From CAZTXD01 sp964617995 (lineage in GTDB: Bacteria > Actinomycetota > Acidimicrobiia > Spongiisociales > ZC4RG35): DNA of 50,635 bases. The DNA lies in NCBI GenBank assembly GCA_964617995.1, contig CAZTXD010000006.1:1-50635 (forward strand), in the 5' to 3' direction. The position numbers and the translations under genes were made by a program. Position 1 is the stretch's first letter; each line of letters opens with the position of its first letter. A model generated the notes under the pieces. It was not told the DNA's origin. It did not search any database and saw only the letters and a list, made by a program, of their open reading frames with translations. Below are positions 15,780 to 24,162 of the stretch, in pieces.

Positions 15780-18069
15780 CACCAAGGACCGCTCCGACGT
15801 CGGGCTCGCCGAACCGACCCGGGAAGACGCCGGCTCGGGGGCGACACCACCGACCAGGGCGCCCAGCACCGGGAAGCGACGCCGCCGACCCCTCTTCGTC
15901 GTCCTGACGGTCGTCATCGGAGTGGTCGTCTACGCCCTCGCCTTTCAGCAGACCCAGGTCGACCTCACTCAGATCACGTCTGAGACGCGACAGCGGTCCC
16001 TGGAGAACATCCTTCGAGCCCTCGCCCAACCCGACCTCGTCACCTATGAGACCAGAGCCGAAACGACCGAGATAGACCTGGCAGTGCCCTGCGGTCCCGC
16101 GGTGGCGACGAACGCCCAGCTCACGGCCGCCCCATCCTGCGGTGACCCGGGCGACACCATCACGATCACCGGAACGGGGTTCGAACCACGCCAGGCTGTT
16201 GAGCTCCTGTTCGTGCCGGACTCGGCCTTCGAGATCACGCTGCGTCTCGCCCGCGCCGAGGCCGATCCCGACGGGAACTTCGAAGCCGACCTCACGCTCC
16301 CCGACCGCGCCTCTGATCAACCCCAGCAGCTCCGGGCGGTGACCCAACAGCCGATCGGGACGTGGGGCAACCGGGTAGAGGTCTACACCGACGCCAACGA
16401 GAACGGGCAGGAGGACGACCCGATACTCGGCGGTGGAGGGACCCACACCTTCACTCTCGCCGGCAGCCCCGACATCCCCGCCGTAGCCCTTCTCAGCCCG
16501 GCGAGTGAGGTGACCCACTTCGCCACCGTGGGAGAGAGCTTCGACGCCATCAGCGGACGGGCCACCGGACAGACGGCCCTCCCCCTGGGGGAAGAGGTCT
16601 CGGGTTCCGACCTGGTGATCACCGGCATCGAGTCGGGCGGGGGAGATGTCGAGGTGTCGATCGAGGGAACTCCTGGATACGACATGTCGAACTGGCGGGC
16701 CTCGGTATACGACGGTGCCACCGGAGAGATTGGAGCGACCAACTACATCTCCGACACGATCCAGCTCTCCCCGCGCATATCGGAAACCGCCCGGATCTCC
16801 CTCGACAAGATCCTGGAGACGGTGTTCCTGGCCCTGATCGCCACCACTGCCGGCCTGCTCCTGGCCGTCCCGCTCAGCTTCGTCGCCGCCCGCAACATCA
16901 TGCGCGATATCTCCGTCACCGTCACGAATCTGGCCCTCATCCTCGTCGCCGCTCCACTCGGTGCAGGAGTCGGTGTGCTGGGGGCACGCCTGGCCCAGAA
17001 CGGAGTCGAACCCGTAGCGGGCTCGCCGGCAGGCCTGACGATGGCGATCGTCGGCGCCGTGGCCGTCGCCTGGTATCTCATCAGAGCAGGTGTGCCACCC
17101 GTGGAGACATCCGTTCCCACCCGGGCGGAGCGGGCCAGGCGCGGCGCGCTCCTGATCCTGGCAGGGGCTATCGGTCTGGTGGCGTTGCTCCTGCTGTCGC
17201 TGCTGCTGCAGGAAGTGGGTGCGGTGATGGAGGCGAACCTGGGCTGGTTCGACTTCCTCGGATCGTTCTTCGCCGCGCTGGGGGAGATCGTCGACGTGGC
17301 CTTCACGGTCATCGCCGCGCTGGCCGTCGGCGCCGTGTTTGCCCACATCGCCTCCAAGCTCGGCTACGCCGTCCGCAAACGGTCCCCGCGTCCGATAGTT
17401 CGCTCCCTGAACGTGGTCCTCTCGGCCGTGGCCGGGGCGGTGTGGGCGATGATCGTCGGCCAGATCATCGACTGGTTCTACCAGATCGGGAATGTGACCA
17501 CGATCGTGACCATCCCCGCCACCATCGGTGCAGCCCTGGGGGTCGCCATCGCCTTGCGGGGCATGCACAAGGGCGAGGTCGACATCGGCTTGTCGATCTA
17601 CTACGCCGCCCGCACGGTGTTCAACACCCTGCGCTCGATCGAGCCCCTGGTCATGGCGATCGTGTTCGTGGTGTGGGTCGGAGCGGGTCCGTTCGCCGGA
17701 TCGCTGGCGTTGGCCCTTCACACCGCCGCGGCTCTGGCCAAGCTCTACTCCGAGCAGGTGGAGTCGATCTCCGCCGGCCCCATCGAGGCGGTGCGGGCCA
17801 CCGGCGCCAACCGGCTGCAGACGATCGTCTACTCGGTGGTGCCTCAGATCGTCCCGCCCTACATCTCGTTCACCATGTACCGCTGGGACATCAATGTCCG
17901 GATGTCGACGATCCTCGGCTTCGTGGGGGGCGGCGGCATCGGATCGATCCTCCAGCAGAACATCAACCTCCTCCAGTACCGGGCGGCGGCGGTGCAGATG
18001 CTGGCGATCGCCATCGTGGTGGCGACGATGGACTGGGCGTCGTCGCGCATGCGCGAGCACTACGTATGA
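15772..18069 (+). CDS. phnE: PhnE-like permease with large extracytoplasmic domain
   Basis: A 765-residue permease, far longer than the usual 260-290 residues. It starts at TTG 15772 behind CAGGAGG inside the end of phnC. After a cytoplasmic tail and a helix (41-58) comes an extracytoplasmic region to about 345, with a Cys pair (C107, C123) and an IPT/TIG-like strand GDTITITGTGFEP (127-139). About ten further helices follow from 348. The last 150 residues hold a normal permease core, with the coupling loop GPIEAVRATGANRLQTIVYS (669-688) and RWDINVRMSTILGFVGGGG. The large domain may dock the binding protein or sense ligand; that is inference. Confidence 0.9.
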   Translation: MADTKDRSDVGLAEPTREDAGSGATPPTRAPSTGKRRRRPLFVVLTVVIGVVVYALAFQQTQVDLTQITSETRQRSLENILRALAQPDLVTYETRAETTEIDLAVPCGPAVATNAQLTAAPSCGDPGDTITITGTGFEPRQAVELLFVPDSAFEITLRLARAEADPDGNFEADLTLPDRASDQPQQLRAVTQQPIGTWGNRVEVYTDANENGQEDDPILGGGGTHTFTLAGSPDIPAVALLSPASEVTHFATVGESFDAISGRATGQTALPLGEEVSGSDLVITGIESGGGDVEVSIEGTPGYDMSNWRASVYDGATGEIGATNYISDTIQLSPRISETARISLDKILETVFLALIATTAGLLLAVPLSFVAARNIMRDISVTVTNLALILVAAPLGAGVGVLGARLAQNGVEPVAGSPAGLTMAIVGAVAVAWYLIRAGVPPVETSVPTRAERARRGALLILAGAIGLVALLLLSLLLQEVGAVMEANLGWFDFLGSFFAALGEIVDVAFTVIAALAVGAVFAHIASKLGYAVRKRSPRPIVRSLNVVLSAVAGAVWAMIVGQIIDWFYQIGNVTTIVTIPATIGAALGVAIALRGMHKGEVDIGLSIYYAARTVFNTLRSIEPLVMAIVFVVWVGAGPFAGSLALALHTAAALAKLYSEQVESISAGPIEAVRATGANRLQTIVYSVVPQIVPPYISFTMYRWDINVRMSTILGFVGGGGIGSILQQNINLLQYRAAAVQMLAIAIVVATMDWASSRMREHYV

Positions 18070-18097
18070 GTCGGAAGTCGGAAGTCGGAAGTCGGAA
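18070..18097. repeat. Perfect (GTCGGAA)4 array
   Basis: Four identical GTCGGAA units begin on the base after the phnE stop and end three bases before the GTG start of the dGTPase gene. The last GGAAGG may serve as its ribosome-binding site. Same family as 12895-12929. Confidence 0.95.
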
Positions 18098-18100
18098 GGC

Positions 18101-19105
18101 GTGACCTCGGACCGTCTCCTCGACAGGCGGCGGGATGAGCGGGAGCGGCTGGAGCACGAGTTGCTGGCTCCCGGTGCCACCAAGGCGAACGAGTCAAGGG
18201 GACGGCGTGAACCCGAGGAGTATGACGAGTACCGCACCGACTTCGAGCGGGATCGGGACCGGGTCATCCACAGCAAGTCGTTCCGGCGGCTCAAGCACAA
18301 AACCCAGGTCTTCCTGAACCCGGAGGGAGACCACTACGTCACCCGGCTCACTCACACGCTCCAGGTGACCCAGGTGGGTCGAGCCATGGCGGCATCGCTC
18401 GGTCTCAACGAGACGCTGACCGAAGCCATCTGCCTGGCCCACGACGTCGGTCACTCCCCCTTCGGCCACACCGGTGAGGAGGCCCTCTCCCCCTATGTGG
18501 AAGGAGAGTGGCTCCACTCCACCCACGGGGTGCGCACCCTCGCCCTCCTCGAGCCCCAGAACCTGACGTGGGAGGTCCTCGACGGGGTGCGGGCGCATTC
18601 GTGGAAAGTCGAACCTCCTCCCCAGACACTCGAGGGTTACGTGTGCCGGTTCGCGGATCGCATCGCGTATCTCACCCACGACGTCGCCGATGCCCTCCGG
18701 GCCGGGGTGCTGGAGTACCGCGACATCCCCACCGGCGCCCTGACCCGATTCGGCGCGACTTCCCGGGAGTGGATCGGAGCGATGATCACCTCGGTGGTGG
18801 AGAACTCGGCACGGGAGGGAGAGGTGACGATGGCTCCCGCCGACCTGGCTGTCATGAACGATCTGCGTGATTTCATGTTCGAGCGCGTCTATCTCGATGC
18901 CCAGATGGACGCCGAGAAGAACCGGGCCATCAAGGTGATCCGAGATCTGGTCGAGTACTTCGCCACCCATCCCGACGAGGTCCCCGACTCCTACACCGTC
19001 CCCGATGCCGAGCCTCTCCCCCGGGCCATCGACTACGTCGCCGGCATGACCGACCGCTACGCCCTCCGCACCCACGACCGGCTGTACCGCCCTACGCTGT
19101 TTTGA
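18101..19105 (+). CDS. dgt: dGTPase-like HD phosphohydrolase
   Basis: A 334-residue deoxyguanosinetriphosphate triphosphohydrolase-like protein. The start block DFERDRDRVIHSKSFRRLKH is diagnostic, and the HD-domain metal ligands are visible as RLTHTLQV (H85) and LAHDVGHSPFGHTGEE (H114, D115). Such enzymes cleave dNTPs to nucleoside and triphosphate and adjust nucleotide pools. I chose GTG 18101 because upstream sequence in frame is the heptamer array and phnE; GGAAGG three bases before it may serve as Shine-Dalgarno. The gene is followed by the hairpin at 19132-19174. Confidence 0.93.
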   Translation: MTSDRLLDRRRDERERLEHELLAPGATKANESRGRREPEEYDEYRTDFERDRDRVIHSKSFRRLKHKTQVFLNPEGDHYVTRLTHTLQVTQVGRAMAASLGLNETLTEAICLAHDVGHSPFGHTGEEALSPYVEGEWLHSTHGVRTLALLEPQNLTWEVLDGVRAHSWKVEPPPQTLEGYVCRFADRIAYLTHDVADALRAGVLEYRDIPTGALTRFGATSREWIGAMITSVVENSAREGEVTMAPADLAVMNDLRDFMFERVYLDAQMDAEKNRAIKVIRDLVEYFATHPDEVPDSYTVPDAEPLPRAIDYVAGMTDRYALRTHDRLYRPTLF

Positions 19106-19131
19106 GGGAACGGCTGCCGGAGGGGTCATCG

Positions 19132-19174
19132 ATTGTCGGTTGTCGGTACCCACTGAGAACCGACAACCGACAAT
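19132..19174. repeat. Inverted GTCGGTT-type repeat hairpin
   Basis: Perfect 16-base arms (ATTGTCGGTTGTCGGT at 19132-19147 and its complement at 19159-19174) enclose an 11-base loop. The arms are two GTCGGTT-type heptamers, the sister motif of the GTCGGAA arrays. It lies 26 bases after the dGTPase stop and could end its transcript, though no T-run follows. Confidence 0.85.
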
Positions 19175-19226
19175 TGAGAACCTCTCCATTGTCCGAGCGT
19201 CCAACAACCGATAACCTCGACCCCGG

Positions 19227-20417
19227 ATGATCCGCACCACTCCGTTCCATGCTCGAGTGGAGGAACTCAACCAGACCGGGCTCTACAGCCACTGGGCCGG
19301 CTATCTGGTCGCCGACAAGTACCAGCTGTCGGAGAAGTACGAGTACTTCGCCGTCCGTAACGCCGCCGGCATCTTCGACACCTCCCCCCTGTACAAGTAC
19401 CGCATCACGGGCCGCGACGCCGAGCGCTTCCTGGCGGGTGTGCTGGCCCGGGATGTGCGGACATGCCGACCGGGCAAGGCCCAGTACACGATCTGGTGCG
19501 ACGACGCCGGCTACCTGCTCGAGGACGGAGTCGTCTTCCATCTCGACGGCGACGGGTACCTCCTCACCGCCGCCCGCCCCAACCTCGCTTACTTCCAGAG
19601 TCTCGCCGCGGGTTTCTCGGTCGAGATCACCGACGTCTCCGAGCGCTTCGGTGCTCTCGCCGTCCAGGGTCCCCGCTCCCGCCGGATCCTCAGCACCCTG
19701 TCCCCCGAGATCGAGGGCCTCACATACTTCCAGGTGATGAGCACCGAGATCGCCGGCATCCCGGTGATCGTATCCCGCACCGGATTCACCGGGGACCTGG
19801 GCTACGAGGTGTGGGTGGAAGCCGGCGATGCCCTCGGAGTCTGGGACGCGGTGATGGAAGCGGGCCTTCCCCACGGCCTCATCCCCTTCGGTCAGGTCGC
19901 GCTCAGCATGGCCCGTATCGAAGCAGGCCTGGTGCTCATCGACATCGACTTCGGCTCTGCCCGATTCGCCTGGACGGCGGCCCAGAAGTCCACACCGCTC
20001 GAGCTGGGCATGGGATGGATGCTCCAACACCTGGACCGGCCTTTCGTCGGCCGCGACGCCATCCGCCGCGAACGCGACGCCGGGTCATCGCGATGGAGCC
20101 TGAGGGGATTGGTCGTGGACTGGCAGGATTGGGACGCCAAATACGACGCTGCCGGGTTGATCCCCCCCAAGGACCACACCCCCATCGAGGAGGACCTGAT
20201 GCTCTACGACGGCGACATGGCCCGTGCCGGCTGGGCCTCGAGCTTCATGTACTCGCCCATGCTGCAACGTCATATCGCCATCGCCCGGATTCGCCCCCAT
20301 CTCGCCGACCCCGACGGGGAGGTGAACCTGGAAGTCACCATCGACCACCAATACCAGACGGTGAAGGCCCGGGTGGCGCGCCTGCCACTGTTCGACCCCG
20401 ACCGCAAGACCGCCTGA
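19227..20417 (+). CDS. GcvT-family aminomethyltransferase-like protein
   Basis: A 396-residue protein of the glycine-cleavage T / dimethylglycine-oxidase C-terminal family, which transfers a one-carbon group to tetrahydrofolate. Typical blocks are FAVRNAAGIFDTSPLYKYRI (about 41-60), ALAVQGPRSRRIL, VSRTGFTGDLGYEVW and ARIEAGLVLIDIDF. No other glycine cleavage genes are near, and the FAD protein starts seven bases after its stop, so a demethylase role on a methylated amine, acid or ether is more likely than glycine cleavage (inference). TAACCT nine bases before ATG 19227 suggests a leaderless start. Confidence 0.88.
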   Translation: MIRTTPFHARVEELNQTGLYSHWAGYLVADKYQLSEKYEYFAVRNAAGIFDTSPLYKYRITGRDAERFLAGVLARDVRTCRPGKAQYTIWCDDAGYLLEDGVVFHLDGDGYLLTAARPNLAYFQSLAAGFSVEITDVSERFGALAVQGPRSRRILSTLSPEIEGLTYFQVMSTEIAGIPVIVSRTGFTGDLGYEVWVEAGDALGVWDAVMEAGLPHGLIPFGQVALSMARIEAGLVLIDIDFGSARFAWTAAQKSTPLELGMGWMLQHLDRPFVGRDAIRRERDAGSSRWSLRGLVVDWQDWDAKYDAAGLIPPKDHTPIEEDLMLYDGDMARAGWASSFMYSPMLQRHIAIARIRPHLADPDGEVNLEVTIDHQYQTVKARVARLPLFDPDRKTA

Positions 20418-20424
20418 GGAGCCC

Positions 20425-22023
20425 ATGGCCGAGAACAACATCGACTACGACGCCATCGTCATCGGAGGAGGTCACAACGGCCTCGTCAACGGGGCCTACC
20501 TGGCCAAGGCCGGGCTGCGCACGCTGATCCTGGAGCGACGCCATATCGTGGGCGGCGCCGCCATCACCGAGGAGCTGCATCCCGGGTTCTGGTTCACGAC
20601 GTTCTCCTACGCCCTCAGCCTGCTCCGTCCCCAGATCATCCACGATCTCGAGCTCACCAAACACGGCTTCATGCCCCTTCCGATGCCGACGTCGTTCGCT
20701 CCGGCCGAGGACGGCGATTACCTGCTCCTGGGTCAGGACCCCGACGCGAACCTCACCGAGATAGCGCGCCATTCCCCCCACGACGCCGACGCCTACCGGC
20801 AATACCAGCACGATGTCTCCCAGGTGTGCCGGGCCATCAAGCCACTGCTCGACATGATCCCGCCCGATCCCTTCTCCGAGGACCCTCTGGAGCTGGCTCG
20901 TATGGCCGAACTGGCCCGACACATGCGCGGATTGGACAAGCGGGTGTTCCACAACGCCGTTCGCCTCCTGACCGGCAGCGCCGCCGACTTCCTCGACCAC
21001 TACTTCGACAACGACCTGCTCAAGGGTTATCTGGCCAGCTCCTCGATAATCGGCAGCAAGGTCGGGCCCAGGTCGGAGGGCTCCGGTCTGGTGCTGCTCT
21101 ATCACATCCTGGGTGAACACGACGGCGAGTTCGGGGCGTGGGCCTTCCACAAGGGCGGCAACGGCGGTTTCACCCAAGTGCTGGCTCGGGCCGCTCAGGC
21201 TCTTGGAGCCCGGATCCGCCTGGAGGCACCGGTGGAGACGGTGATCACCTCCAACGGGCGAGCCATCGGCGTCGCCCTGGAGGACGGCACCGAGTTGACG
21301 GCCCGGGTGGTCGTGTCGGCGCTGGATCCCCGCCGAACGTTCCTCCAGCTGGTCGACCCCCGAGAGCTGCCCACCGACCTGGTGGAGGACATCACCCGCT
21401 TCCGCTTTCAGGGGACGTCGGCCAAGGTCAACTTCGCCCTCGACGGCGCCCCCCGCTACCCGACGCTGGGCGACCGGAGCGACCAATACCGTGGCTTCAC
21501 CAACATCGGGCCGTCCATCGACTACCTGGAGCGTGCCTACGACGAGGCCAAGTACGGCTGGTATTCCAGCCGCCCGTACCTCGACTGTGCCCTCCAGTCG
21601 ACCATCGATCCCGACATGGCGCCACCCGGCAAGCACGTGATGTCGTGCTTCGTCCAGTACGCCCCCTACGAGCTGCGAGAGAGCGACTGGGACGGCGAGC
21701 GACACAATCTGGGCGACACCGTCCAGGCCACGCTGGAGTCGTTCTTCCCCGGCTTCGGCGACCTGGTGATCCACCGGGAGGTGGTGACCCCCCTCGACAT
21801 CGAACGGGTGGTGGGTCTGAGCGAGGGCAACATCTTCGCCGGGGAGTTTCTGGCGCCGCAGATGTTCTTCTTCCGGCCCGCCCCCGGATGGAACCAGTAC
21901 CGCACCCCCATCGCCGGGTACTACCAGTGCGGATCCGGTACGCACCCGGGGGGATGCGTGATGGGGGCACCGGGCAAGCTCGCCTCCGAGCAGATCCTGG
22001 CGGACCTGGACGCCACCCGCTGA
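20425..22023 (+). CDS. PYROXD2-like FAD oxidoreductase
   Basis: A 532-residue flavoprotein of the phytoene-dehydrogenase-like/PYROXD2 group. The FAD-binding fold opens with DAIVIGGGHNGLVNGAYLAK (residues 9-28) and ERRHIVGGAAITEE. The C-terminus has APGWNQYRTPIAGYYQCGSG followed by THPGGCVMG, close to PYROXD2. It is tightly linked to the GcvT-like gene upstream (seven bases). Carotenoid genes are absent, so phytoene desaturation is unlikely. It may oxidise an amine or another reduced substrate feeding the GcvT protein. Confidence 0.9.
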   Translation: MAENNIDYDAIVIGGGHNGLVNGAYLAKAGLRTLILERRHIVGGAAITEELHPGFWFTTFSYALSLLRPQIIHDLELTKHGFMPLPMPTSFAPAEDGDYLLLGQDPDANLTEIARHSPHDADAYRQYQHDVSQVCRAIKPLLDMIPPDPFSEDPLELARMAELARHMRGLDKRVFHNAVRLLTGSAADFLDHYFDNDLLKGYLASSSIIGSKVGPRSEGSGLVLLYHILGEHDGEFGAWAFHKGGNGGFTQVLARAAQALGARIRLEAPVETVITSNGRAIGVALEDGTELTARVVVSALDPRRTFLQLVDPRELPTDLVEDITRFRFQGTSAKVNFALDGAPRYPTLGDRSDQYRGFTNIGPSIDYLERAYDEAKYGWYSSRPYLDCALQSTIDPDMAPPGKHVMSCFVQYAPYELRESDWDGERHNLGDTVQATLESFFPGFGDLVIHREVVTPLDIERVVGLSEGNIFAGEFLAPQMFFFRPAPGWNQYRTPIAGYYQCGSGTHPGGCVMGAPGKLASEQILADLDATR

Positions 22024-22067
22024 GAGGCTCTCCCGGCCGACCGGTCTGAGGCTTCTTTGGATGGTGG

Positions 22068-22084
22068 CGAACGGTATCCGTTCG
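22068..22084. promoter_or_regulatory. Operator-like inverted repeat upstream of tetR
   Basis: CGAACGG-TAT-CCGTTCG is a perfect 7-base inverted repeat between the FAD gene and the TetR gene. Related half-sites (GAACG, CGTTC) recur at 22097-22113 and, less exactly, at 22876-22889. Confidence 0.6.
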
Positions 22085-22096
22085 TACAGAACCAAT

Positions 22097-22114
22097 GAAC
22101 GTGGGAACCGTTCC
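22097..22114. promoter_or_regulatory. Second operator-like site upstream of tetR
   Basis: GAACG and CGTTC half-sites are separated by seven bases; nested in them is the perfect palindrome GGAACCGTTCC (22104-22114). Likely TetR autoregulation, by position. Confidence 0.45.
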
Positions 22115-22239
22115 TCCACAACCAGAGAAGGCGAATCGGCGGTCTTCGTTGACCACGACGGGCGTAGCGGGCACGAGAGGTGGCCCGAAGGGCTCAGCTC
22201 GCCCACGATGCATCAGAAGAGCCCATTACTCTGCTTGCG

Positions 22240-22878
22240 GTGAGCCCCCGTCCCCGCTTGACCGATGTGAGGCGGCGCCAGATCCTCGAGGCCGCCGCCG
22301 ACGTCATCGTCGCCCGCGGCCTGCCCGACACCCGGATAGCCGACATCGCCGAGTCGGTGGGCGTGAGCCCGCCGCTCATCATGTACTACTTCGAGTCGAA
22401 GGACGAGTTGCTCGCCGAGGCACTGGCTCACAAGGATCGACAGTTCTTCGATTCCGTGTCGGCGTCGATCGCCGCCGGGGACTCACCGGCCGACCGGCTC
22501 GCCACGCTGATAGACGCCACCTGTCCCTCCAACGGCGACACCTCCATCGACGACGACTACGCCCTGTGGATCGAGGCATGGTCGCGGGCCAGGCACGACG
22601 AGGCCGTGGCTTCCATCCGGCGGAAGATGGATGCAACATGGCGAAGGGCCGTGGCCGAGGTCGTCGCCGAGGGACAGGCTGCCGGCCAATTCGATGCGGC
22701 GGTGCACCCCGAGCGCTTCGCCCTCAAGATCACGGCACTAATCGACGGACTCGCCATCCACGTCATGCTGGGAGACGACGACATCGGCCCCGAGGACATG
22801 CGTCGTATCTGTCTGGATGCGGCCGGAAGCGAGCTCGGATTTCCCCTGGAACTCTCGTCCTCTCCCACCCAATCCTGA
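22240..22878 (+). CDS. TetR-family repressor (BetI-like)
   Basis: A 212-residue TetR regulator from GTG 22240 (an in-frame ATG at 22180 is possible). The DNA-binding domain is RRRQILEAAADVIVARGLPD with the recognition helix in VGVSPPLIMYYFESKDELLA. The C-terminal domain, with WIEAWSRARHDEAVASIRRK and an acidic end, resembles the BetI-type ligand domain. It lies between the FAD/GcvT pair and the Rieske oxygenase, with inverted repeats upstream of it and at the oxygenase promoter, so it probably represses itself and the oxygenase. Confidence 0.88.
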   Translation: MSPRPRLTDVRRRQILEAAADVIVARGLPDTRIADIAESVGVSPPLIMYYFESKDELLAEALAHKDRQFFDSVSASIAAGDSPADRLATLIDATCPSNGDTSIDDDYALWIEAWSRARHDEAVASIRRKMDATWRRAVAEVVAEGQAAGQFDAAVHPERFALKITALIDGLAIHVMLGDDDIGPEDMRRICLDAAGSELGFPLELSSSPTQS

Positions 22879-22898
22879 ACGATCATTCAGTATATGAT
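22876..22898 (+). promoter_or_regulatory. Rieske gene promoter with operator
   Basis: TGAACGATCATTCA (22876-22889) is an inverted repeat matching at 12 of 14 positions and overlaps the tetR stop. Immediately downstream is TATGAT (22893-22898), a good -10 box. An operator just upstream of the -10 fits TetR repression. The TATGAT box covers ATG 22894, which argues against that codon as the oxygenase start. Confidence 0.6.
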
Positions 22899-22926
22899 GG
22901 TGGCGCACCGTCACTCTGGAGGTTTG

Positions 22927-24102
22927 GTGAAGGCACCCCTCGATCAACGTGAGCTGGAGGCGACGCTGGCTCCTTTCGGCCGATCGGTCACCCTTCCCCG
23001 GGACTCCTACCGGTCGGCGGCCGTGTTCGACTTCGAGTCGGAGCGCTTCTTCACCCGAGGCTGGGTCTGCGCCGGCCGTCTCGACGATCTGCCGCGACCC
23101 GAGCAGGCCCGGGCGATCAACGTGGGCAACGAGGTCATTCTCCTCGTGCGCGACGGCGGGGGTGTCCTCCGTGGGTTCTACAACGCCTGCCGGCACCGGG
23201 CACACGAGCTCCTGGCTCCGGGGAGCACGGTGGATGTGAGGCTGCTCAAGTGCCCCTATCACGCCTGGACCTACGGCCTGGACGGAAGCCTCAAGGGCGC
23301 TCCCACATTGACCCGCTCGCCGGGCTTCGACAAGGACGCCTACCCGTTGATCGAGGTGGCGTGCGAGACATGGGAGGGGTTCCTGTTCGTCGACCCGTCC
23401 GGAGAGGCGGGGCCGCTGGTCGACCACATCGGCAACCTGACGAGCCTCCTCGCCCCCTACCACATCGGTGGGTTGCGGCCAGCGGCACGCCATGACTACG
23501 AGATCGCCGCCAACTGGAAGCTGGTGGTCGAGAACTACCACGAGTGCTACCACTGCTCGTCGATCCATCCTGCCCTATGCGAGGTCACTCCACCCGACAG
23601 CGGCGTCGACATGGAACCCACGGGCCTGTGGTGTGGCGGGACGATGGACCTCATGGAGCACGCCGTCACAATGTGCTTCGACGGGGCCTCCCACGGGGCG
23701 GTCCTCACCGGGCTGAGCTCCGAACAGGCACGCCGGGTCGTCTACGTGGGGCTCTTCCCCAACCTGCTGATCTCAGCCCATCCCGACTACGTGATGACCC
23801 ATCGCTTGATGCCCCTGTCACCGGATCGCACTGCCATCGAGTGCGAGTGGCTCTTTCCGCCCGAGGCCTTCGAGCTCGAGGGGTTCGACCCGGCCTACGC
23901 CGTCGACTTCTGGGACGTCACCAATCGGGAGGACTGGGCGGCGTGTGAAGCCGTGCAGCGCGGTATCAAGACCCGCGGTTACCGCCAGGGGCCCCTCAGC
24001 CCCTGGGAGTCGACCCTGTATCAGTTCTATCAGATGATCGGCGCGGCCTATCTGGGGCGGGAGGTGGTGGCACCGCGGGTGCCGGTGTCGCCGCGGGACT
24101 GA
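22927..24102 (+). CDS. Rieske oxygenase alpha subunit (betaine-demethylase type)
   Basis: A 391-residue Rieske non-haem iron oxygenase. The 2Fe-2S ligands are C88/H90 (NACRHRAH) and C109/H112 (LLKCPYHAW). The mononuclear iron site is ENYHECYHCSSIH (H209, H214), with the third Asp probably in NREDW. Overall it resembles the glycine-betaine monooxygenase GbcA/stachydrine demethylase group, which removes N-methyl groups. GTG 22927 is chosen: GGAGG lies at 22918-22922 and the ATG at 22894 falls inside the -10 box. No reductase partner is adjacent. With the BetI-like regulators and GcvT protein it suggests N- or O-demethylation (inference). Confidence 0.88.
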   Translation: MKAPLDQRELEATLAPFGRSVTLPRDSYRSAAVFDFESERFFTRGWVCAGRLDDLPRPEQARAINVGNEVILLVRDGGGVLRGFYNACRHRAHELLAPGSTVDVRLLKCPYHAWTYGLDGSLKGAPTLTRSPGFDKDAYPLIEVACETWEGFLFVDPSGEAGPLVDHIGNLTSLLAPYHIGGLRPAARHDYEIAANWKLVVENYHECYHCSSIHPALCEVTPPDSGVDMEPTGLWCGGTMDLMEHAVTMCFDGASHGAVLTGLSSEQARRVVYVGLFPNLLISAHPDYVMTHRLMPLSPDRTAIECEWLFPPEAFELEGFDPAYAVDFWDVTNREDWAACEAVQRGIKTRGYRQGPLSPWESTLYQFYQMIGAAYLGREVVAPRVPVSPRD

Positions 24103-24162
24103 CCGGAGACCCGCAGTGGCGGCGAGGGTCGGTGGCTGCATAGGTGATTAGCCTGAGCCGCA

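Noticed and set aside
18070..18097. CRISPR-like array
   Set aside because: The unit is 7 bases with no spacers and no cas genes are present; it is a simple heptamer repeat.
15739..18300. 853-residue open frame opposite phnE
   Set aside because: The composition (Gly/Asp/His/Arg-rich) is typical of the antisense frame of a GC-rich gene. phnE on the other strand has clear domains.
22894..24102. ATG 22894 as the Rieske gene start
   Set aside because: It lies within the TATGAT -10 box and next to the operator; GTG 22927 has GGAGG upstream.
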